A stretch of 64,000 bases of DNA, from the NCBI RefSeq assembly GCF_017744695.1, contig NZ_JAGIAS010000011.1, forward strand, positions 124,001-188,000, written 5' to 3'. The position numbers and the translations under genes were made by a program. The stretch's first letter is position 1, and each line of letters starts with the position of its first letter. The notes beneath the pieces are model-generated. The model had not been told where the DNA came from, did no database searches, and saw nothing but the letters and a program-made list of their open reading frames with translations. This DNA comes from Dyadobacter sp. (GTDB lineage: Bacteria; Bacteroidota; Bacteroidia; Cytophagales; Spirosomataceae). Positions 58,967 to 64,000 of the stretch are shown here, in pieces.

Positions 58967-59533
58967 ATGAGAAAGCTGATCCTATTTGCACACATGTCCC
59001 TTGATGGTTTTGCCGGTGACAAAAACGGCGGCCTTGGCTTTTTGTCCTACAACAGCGAGCTGCAACAGTTCGCGGATGAGCTGGTCAAAACAGTGGGCGC
59101 CCCGGTTTACGGCAAAAACACCTACCATTTAATGGAAGGCTACTGGCCGACGGTATTGAACGACCCGAATGCAAACGGTCACGCACTGGCGCATGCACAA
59201 TGGGTGCAGGAAATTCCCAAGATCGTCTTCTCGACAACCTTAGCCAGTGCCGACTGGAACAATACCACACTGATCAAAGACAACGTCGTGGATGAGGTGA
59301 ACAAATTGAAACAGCAACCAGGCAAAGACCTGGTGATATTCGGCAGCCCTGGTCTGGCTAAAAGTCTGACAAAACTTGGACTGATAGACGAATACAAACT
59401 GACTCTGCATCCGGTGATACTGGGAGAAGGGATCAGCCTGTTCGATAGAGATGCCCCCATGAGCAATCTGGTATTGCAGGAATCGAGAACGCTCGGCTCC
59501 GGTGTCGTTACGTTGCACTACACGAAGCGATAG
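58967..59533 (+). CDS. Dihydrofolate reductase family protein (RibD C-terminal-like)
   Basis: MRKLILFAHMSLDGFAGDKNGGLGFLSYN; KDLVIFGSPGLAKSLTKLGLIDEYKLTLHPVILGEGISLF. Confidence 0.93.
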   Translation: MRKLILFAHMSLDGFAGDKNGGLGFLSYNSELQQFADELVKTVGAPVYGKNTYHLMEGYWPTVLNDPNANGHALAHAQWVQEIPKIVFSTTLASADWNNTTLIKDNVVDEVNKLKQQPGKDLVIFGSPGLAKSLTKLGLIDEYKLTLHPVILGEGISLFDRDAPMSNLVLQESRTLGSGVVTLHYTKR

Positions 59534-59756
59534 AAGATTGTCAGACAGCTTCACCGGAAGCGTTGCAATGAACCCTCTGTTTATAAAATAATTTCAACAG
59601 AATAAAATGTTGAAATTCTACAATTTAGAAATTCCAACACCCATTTTTACCCCAATTTCTTACTTTTAATTCTGCATTTTTGAAAGATCAAGCAATATTA
59701 TGAATGTATTAATACATATATTTGGTTAACAACAACTGGTTTGCTGCTAACCTGCC

Positions 59757-60320
59757 ATGAGAACCCTGCCTTCCTCTTTATCCGACGATCAGCTCGCGGC
59801 GCTGCTAAGAGAGGGCGAGGAACGGGCATTCGATGAAATCTACACGCGGTATTGGGACAAGCTCTACTATACCGCGCACCGGATGGTGAAGTCGGCAGCC
59901 GTGGCGGAAGAGATCACACAGGATACATTCATGCTCCTGTGGATTAAGCGGGAAACGCTCGAAATACAATCGCTGGCGCCTTATCTGGCGGCCATGCTCC
60001 GCTATGAAGTATACCGCTACCTGGCTAAATCCAAACAGGCAGAAGAAATCGAACAGTCGATCCGGCACGAGGCTGCACCCTCGGTATCGATGGAGCAGGA
60101 GATTGAAAACCGCCTGCTGCTCGAAATCATTACCAATCTCACCAATCGCCTGCCCGAAAAATGCAGGCTTGTTTTCCAATACAACAAATTACACGATCGC
60201 TCCCTGCCCGACGTCTGCGAAGAGCTGAACATCTCCCCCAAAACCGCCGAAGCGCACCTGACCAAAGCATTGAAGATCGTCAGGGCCAGCCTGAGTAATG
60301 TAGTGGCGTTGCTGTTGTGA
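59757..60320 (+). CDS. RNA polymerase sigma-70 factor, ECF (FecI-like)
   Basis: FDEIYTRYWDKLYYTAHRMVKSAAVAEEITQDTFMLLW; LPDVCEELNISPKTAEAHLTKALKIVR. Confidence 0.93.
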   Translation: MRTLPSSLSDDQLAALLREGEERAFDEIYTRYWDKLYYTAHRMVKSAAVAEEITQDTFMLLWIKRETLEIQSLAPYLAAMLRYEVYRYLAKSKQAEEIEQSIRHEAAPSVSMEQEIENRLLLEIITNLTNRLPEKCRLVFQYNKLHDRSLPDVCEELNISPKTAEAHLTKALKIVRASLSNVVALLL

Positions 60321-60419
60321 GGGCCGGCCGCCGACCACCCACAAAAAAATCACCGCCCCACTAAGGGGTTTTTCCTCCATCTCCCCTCTATGTGTTGCAA
60401 AGGGTCAATCCGCTTTGCA

Positions 60420-61391
60420 ATGACACAGGAATATATCAGATCGCTTGCCAGGAAATTCTTCGACGGGACCGCTACGGAAGAAGAAAAACAGCTATTGCAC
60501 GAGTGGTACGACCGGCTCGCCGACGACCAAAGCCCGGAGACCATTGTCACACCGGCGGGGGAAAGCGCCGACGAAATCCGTGACCGCATGCACGCGGGCC
60601 TGCAAAACCGGCGCGGGCAATACATGCCCGCGAAACGGTTCGGCTGGATACAGAGGCTCACAGCCTGGTCTTCGGCAGCCGCGGCGATCGTTCTGGTCGG
60701 TTTTTTGCTCTGGACCAACGAACGAAAGCCTGCTGCAAGCGACCTCCGGCTGGTGGCGGCACCGCTCGGCAAGACCATCCGGGTAAACCTGCCCGACGGC
60801 TCGCATATCTGGCTGAATGCAGGCTCGACACTCAGCTATCCCGTAGCATTCAAAGGAAAAACCCGCGAAGTAGTATTGCGCGAGGGACAGGCATTCTTTG
60901 ACATCGCCCACGATAAAACCAAACCATTTATCGTCCATGCCAAGACACTGGACATTACCGTCTTAGGTACTTCATTCGATGTTAAAGCCTACAAAAACGA
61001 CCCGGATATCAAAGTGACGGTCAAGACCGGCAAGGTCGGTGTGCAGGTTCGTGACAAACCGGAACAGCCCGCACTGATGCTGCTGCCCGCCGAGCAGGCC
61101 GTGGTACCGGAAAAAACGCAAAAAATCCATGTGAGTGAAATCAGCAAACCGGCCATTGCCCCCTGGAAGGACAACAGGATGGTGTTCGAGGACGAACTGC
61201 TGGTGGAAGTGCTGCATGCATTGGAAAGAAAGTATAACCAGCATATCCTTATCGAGAAACCAGGCCTTTCCACCGAGAAAATATCGCTGACCCTCGACGA
61301 CCAACCCATGAACGATGTGCTGAAAGTCCTGGGTTTCTCCAAGAATTTCAATTATTCACAACTAAACGACAGTACGATAGTAATCAGATAG
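60420..61391 (+). CDS. FecR family anti-sigma factor
   Basis: VNLPDGSHIWLNAGSTLSYPVAFKGKTREVVLREGQAFFDIAHDKTKPFIVHAKTLDITVLGTSFDVKAY. Confidence 0.95.
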   Translation: MTQEYIRSLARKFFDGTATEEEKQLLHEWYDRLADDQSPETIVTPAGESADEIRDRMHAGLQNRRGQYMPAKRFGWIQRLTAWSSAAAAIVLVGFLLWTNERKPAASDLRLVAAPLGKTIRVNLPDGSHIWLNAGSTLSYPVAFKGKTREVVLREGQAFFDIAHDKTKPFIVHAKTLDITVLGTSFDVKAYKNDPDIKVTVKTGKVGVQVRDKPEQPALMLLPAEQAVVPEKTQKIHVSEISKPAIAPWKDNRMVFEDELLVEVLHALERKYNQHILIEKPGLSTEKISLTLDDQPMNDVLKVLGFSKNFNYSQLNDSTIVIR

Positions 61392-61556
61392 GAAGAACAA
61401 AAAATACGGGCTGGCTTTCCAGGAAGGCTGGTCTGGTGAATACCGGGAACACTGCGAATGTCCCCGGTATCGGTTGTCGCCTGCCAGGCAATGCTTGGAA
61501 CCATGAATGGCGGGTGGACGCGGTTTAACAGCTTAACCATTAAACATCAGACAAAT

Positions 61557-64000
61557 ATGGTGAATTATTACCATAAGGGGCTCCCCTTATTCAAAAAATG
61601 TATGCGCATTTCTACGCTAATACTGGGTATTAATGTCCTGACAACCGCCTTGCTCATGGCCGGGCCTACGGAGGCCCAGCACGTCAGCATGGATATGCGG
61701 CAAACCCGGGTAAAGACAGTCCTGAGGCAGATCGAGCAGCAAACCGGTCTCACTTTTGCTTTCGACGAGAAGCTGGTGCGTAAAGCACCGGAAATTACCA
61801 TTTACGCACTGGGACAGCCCGTTCCGGCGATCCTGAAAATGATCGAAAAGCAAACCAGCCTGGAATTCAGGCAGGTAGGCAACATGATCGGGATTACGGA
61901 AAGGCCAAAGACGGAAATCCTGCGTGAGATCGTGCCGGTAACGCAAACGCTCGCCCGACCCGTGAAGGGAAAGGTAACCGACGAAAAGGGCGAGGCGTTA
62001 CCCTCCGTGGCGATCCGCGTGAAGGGCACCAATGAAGGGACCATGACCGACGTGGAAGGCAACTATACCATCGATATCGCCGGCGATGAATCCATTCTGA
62101 TATTCAGTTTCATTGGTTTTGTGGCGCAGGAAGTGATGGTTGGCGCGCGCACCAGCGTGGACGTGGCCCTGAAACCCGACGTGTCGACATTGACCGAACT
62201 CGTCGTAACCGGCTATGGCGCCCAGCGCAAGAAGGACCTGATCGGTGCGGTGTCGGTCGTGGACGTCGAACAGCTGAAACAAACGCCCGACGGGCAGGTC
62301 GCCAACCAGTTGCAGGGCCGCGCTTCGGGGGTTACCATCCTGAGCTCGGGCCAGCCGGGCGAAACGCCGCAGGTGCGCATCCGCGGTCTGAATACATTTG
62401 GCAACAACTCGCCGCTGTACGTGGTCGACGGTGTTCCTACCACGTCCATTTCCGACCTGAACACCAACGACATCGCCTCCATGCAGGTGCTGAAAGACGC
62501 TGGTTCTGCCTCCATCTACGGATCAAGAGCGGCCAACGGGGTGATTATCATTACGACCAAAAAAGGGAAGGATAAGGTTAAAATCAATTACAGTGCCTGG
62601 TTCGGGATTCAGACACCCCCGGGAGGTAACGTATGGAACACCCTGTCGCCGCAGGAACAGGCGCAACTGAAATTTCAGGTGCAGAAAAACTCCGGGCTGA
62701 CCGTGGGCGACGACCAGTATGGCTATGGCACCTCTCCCGTCCTGCCCGACTACATTCTTCCTGCCGGAGCCTCGGAAGGTGATCCGCGGACTAATCCGAA
62801 CCTGTATTATGTGAACCCGAACTACACTTCGGTCGATGATTTCAATACCTTTAACCAGATTGTAAAGGCCAACAAAACCGGTACCGACTGGTTTCACGAG
62901 ATATTCAAACCCGCACCTTCCACGAGCCATAACATCTCGCTCAGCGGCGGCAGCGACCAGGGCAACTACCTGTTTTCACTCAATTATTTCAACCAGCAGG
63001 GCGCATTGACCAACACCTACCTGAAACGCTACACGCTCCGCTCGAACAGCCAGTACAACATCGGCAAGCACGTGCGCATCGGCGAAAACCTCGCCTATTC
63101 GATTTCCGACAATCCCAAATCCAGCCTCTCCGACGGCGGCTCGGCCATTGCATTCTCTTTCCGTATGCAGCCTATCGTGCCTGTGCACGACATCATGGGT
63201 AACTACGCCGGCAGCCGCGCCTCGGGCATGGGCGACGCATTCAACCCCGTGGCTATGCGCGACCGCACCCGTTACGACAAAGGACTGGACAACCGCCTGT
63301 TCGGTAATGTTTTTGCGGAATTCGACTTTTTCAAATCTTTTACATTCCGTACCAGCCTGGGTGGCGAGAACTACTCCGGCAGATGGAGCTCGTTTTCCTT
63401 CCCTACCTACGAAAACAAGGAAAATAGTAATACCAATACCTACTCGGAAGGCTCCTATTCCGGCTTCAACTGGACATGGACCAATTTGCTGACCTTTCAC
63501 AAAACAATGGGTAAACACGACCTGACCGTCGCGGCGGGTACCGAGGCTTACAGCGGCAAATACTACGAAATCGGCGGCAGCACGCAGGGCTATTTCTCTT
63601 TTGACCCCAACTACATGAACCTGGGCACCGGCTCCGGCACGCGCACCAATTCGAGCAGCCGTTCCGCGGACGCTTTGTACTCACTCATTGGTCGCCTGGA
63701 TTACATTTACAACGACAGATACCTTTTCGGCGCGATTCTCCGTCGGGACGGATCTTCCAAGTTTATCAACGAGCGTTATGGGTTCTTCCCGGCTGTGAGC
63801 GCGGGCTGGCGCATTTCCCGTGAGGATTTCATGCGCAACCTGACATGGATCGACGACCTGAAACTCAGGGCCAACTACGGGATCATGGGTAACCAGATCA
63901 ACGTGACTTCGGGCAATGCATTCACTACTTACAGCTCCAACCGCCGCAGTTCTTACTACGACCTCGGTGGTACCAGCGGATCGGGCGCGCTGGAAGGTTT
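61557..64000 (+). CDS. SusC/RagA-family TonB-linked outer membrane protein, 3' end beyond window
   Basis: Manual translation from ATG 61557: MVNYYHKGLPLFKKCMRISTLILG...; STN region, VKGKVTDEKGEALPSVAIRVKGTNEGTMTDVEGNYTIDIAG, plug TELVVTGYGAQRKKDLIGAVSVV; open to 64000. Confidence 0.95.
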   Translation, partial: MVNYYHKGLPLFKKCMRISTLILGINVLTTALLMAGPTEAQHVSMDMRQTRVKTVLRQIEQQTGLTFAFDEKLVRKAPEITIYALGQPVPAILKMIEKQTSLEFRQVGNMIGITERPKTEILREIVPVTQTLARPVKGKVTDEKGEALPSVAIRVKGTNEGTMTDVEGNYTIDIAGDESILIFSFIGFVAQEVMVGARTSVDVALKPDVSTLTELVVTGYGAQRKKDLIGAVSVVDVEQLKQTPDGQVANQLQGRASGVTILSSGQPGETPQVRIRGLNTFGNNSPLYVVDGVPTTSISDLNTNDIASMQVLKDAGSASIYGSRAANGVIIITTKKGKDKVKINYSAWFGIQTPPGGNVWNTLSPQEQAQLKFQVQKNSGLTVGDDQYGYGTSPVLPDYILPAGASEGDPRTNPNLYYVNPNYTSVDDFNTFNQIVKANKTGTDWFHEIFKPAPSTSHNISLSGGSDQGNYLFSLNYFNQQGALTNTYLKRYTLRSNSQYNIGKHVRIGENLAYSISDNPKSSLSDGGSAIAFSFRMQPIVPVHDIMGNYAGSRASGMGDAFNPVAMRDRTRYDKGLDNRLFGNVFAEFDFFKSFTFRTSLGGENYSGRWSSFSFPTYENKENSNTNTYSEGSYSGFNWTWTNLLTFHKTMGKHDLTVAAGTEAYSGKYYEIGGSTQGYFSFDPNYMNLGTGSGTRTNSSSRSADALYSLIGRLDYIYNDRYLFGAILRRDGSSKFINERYGFFPAVSAGWRISREDFMRNLTWIDDLKLRANYGIMGNQINVTSGNAFTTYSSNRRSSYYDLGGTSGSGALEG

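Noticed and set aside
1-64000. CRISPR arrays, rRNA, tRNA, transposases, phage genes
   Set aside because: Looked for direct-repeat arrays, tRNA arms and IS/phage protein signatures; none recognised by eye, though a subtle tRNA could be missed without a search tool.

Overview
The window looks like chromosomal DNA from a Bacteroidota member, probably Cytophagales/Dyadobacter-like. That placement is inferred from SusC/SusD, FecI-FecR pairs, T9SS sorting domains and TAnnTTTG promoters; no search was run. Main content: an Fsr-like MFS transporter with a GntR regulator; an ECF sigma/FecR/SusC/SusD locus; a full urease cluster (ureABC, an OMP, ureEFGD, a UreH-like Ni transporter, a urea transporter); a pump-less arsenic cluster (arsR, DUF6428, arsC, arsN-like); selD-selU; an AraC-GNAT fusion regulator; DoxX, deacetylase and SDR genes; two T9SS-secreted proteins, one with a 381-codon internal tandem duplication; several two-component systems; a BcrA-like ABC exporter; an OmpR/HK-Rieske-DUF5777-YceI-CzcA::TolC-CzcB metal efflux/redox locus; a DoxX/ArsR/SRPBCC/DHFR-like cluster behind a 22-bp perfect inverted repeat that contains a Bacteroidota-type promoter; and a second sigma/FecR/SusC locus that runs off the end. 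Four gene remnants were found by reading intergenic frames: an NTF2/SnoaL-like C-terminus, a TonB receptor, an NhaP-type antiporter and a DUF5683 protein. Three of these keep both gene ends but have lost the middle. No tRNA, rRNA, CRISPR array or transposase was recognised.
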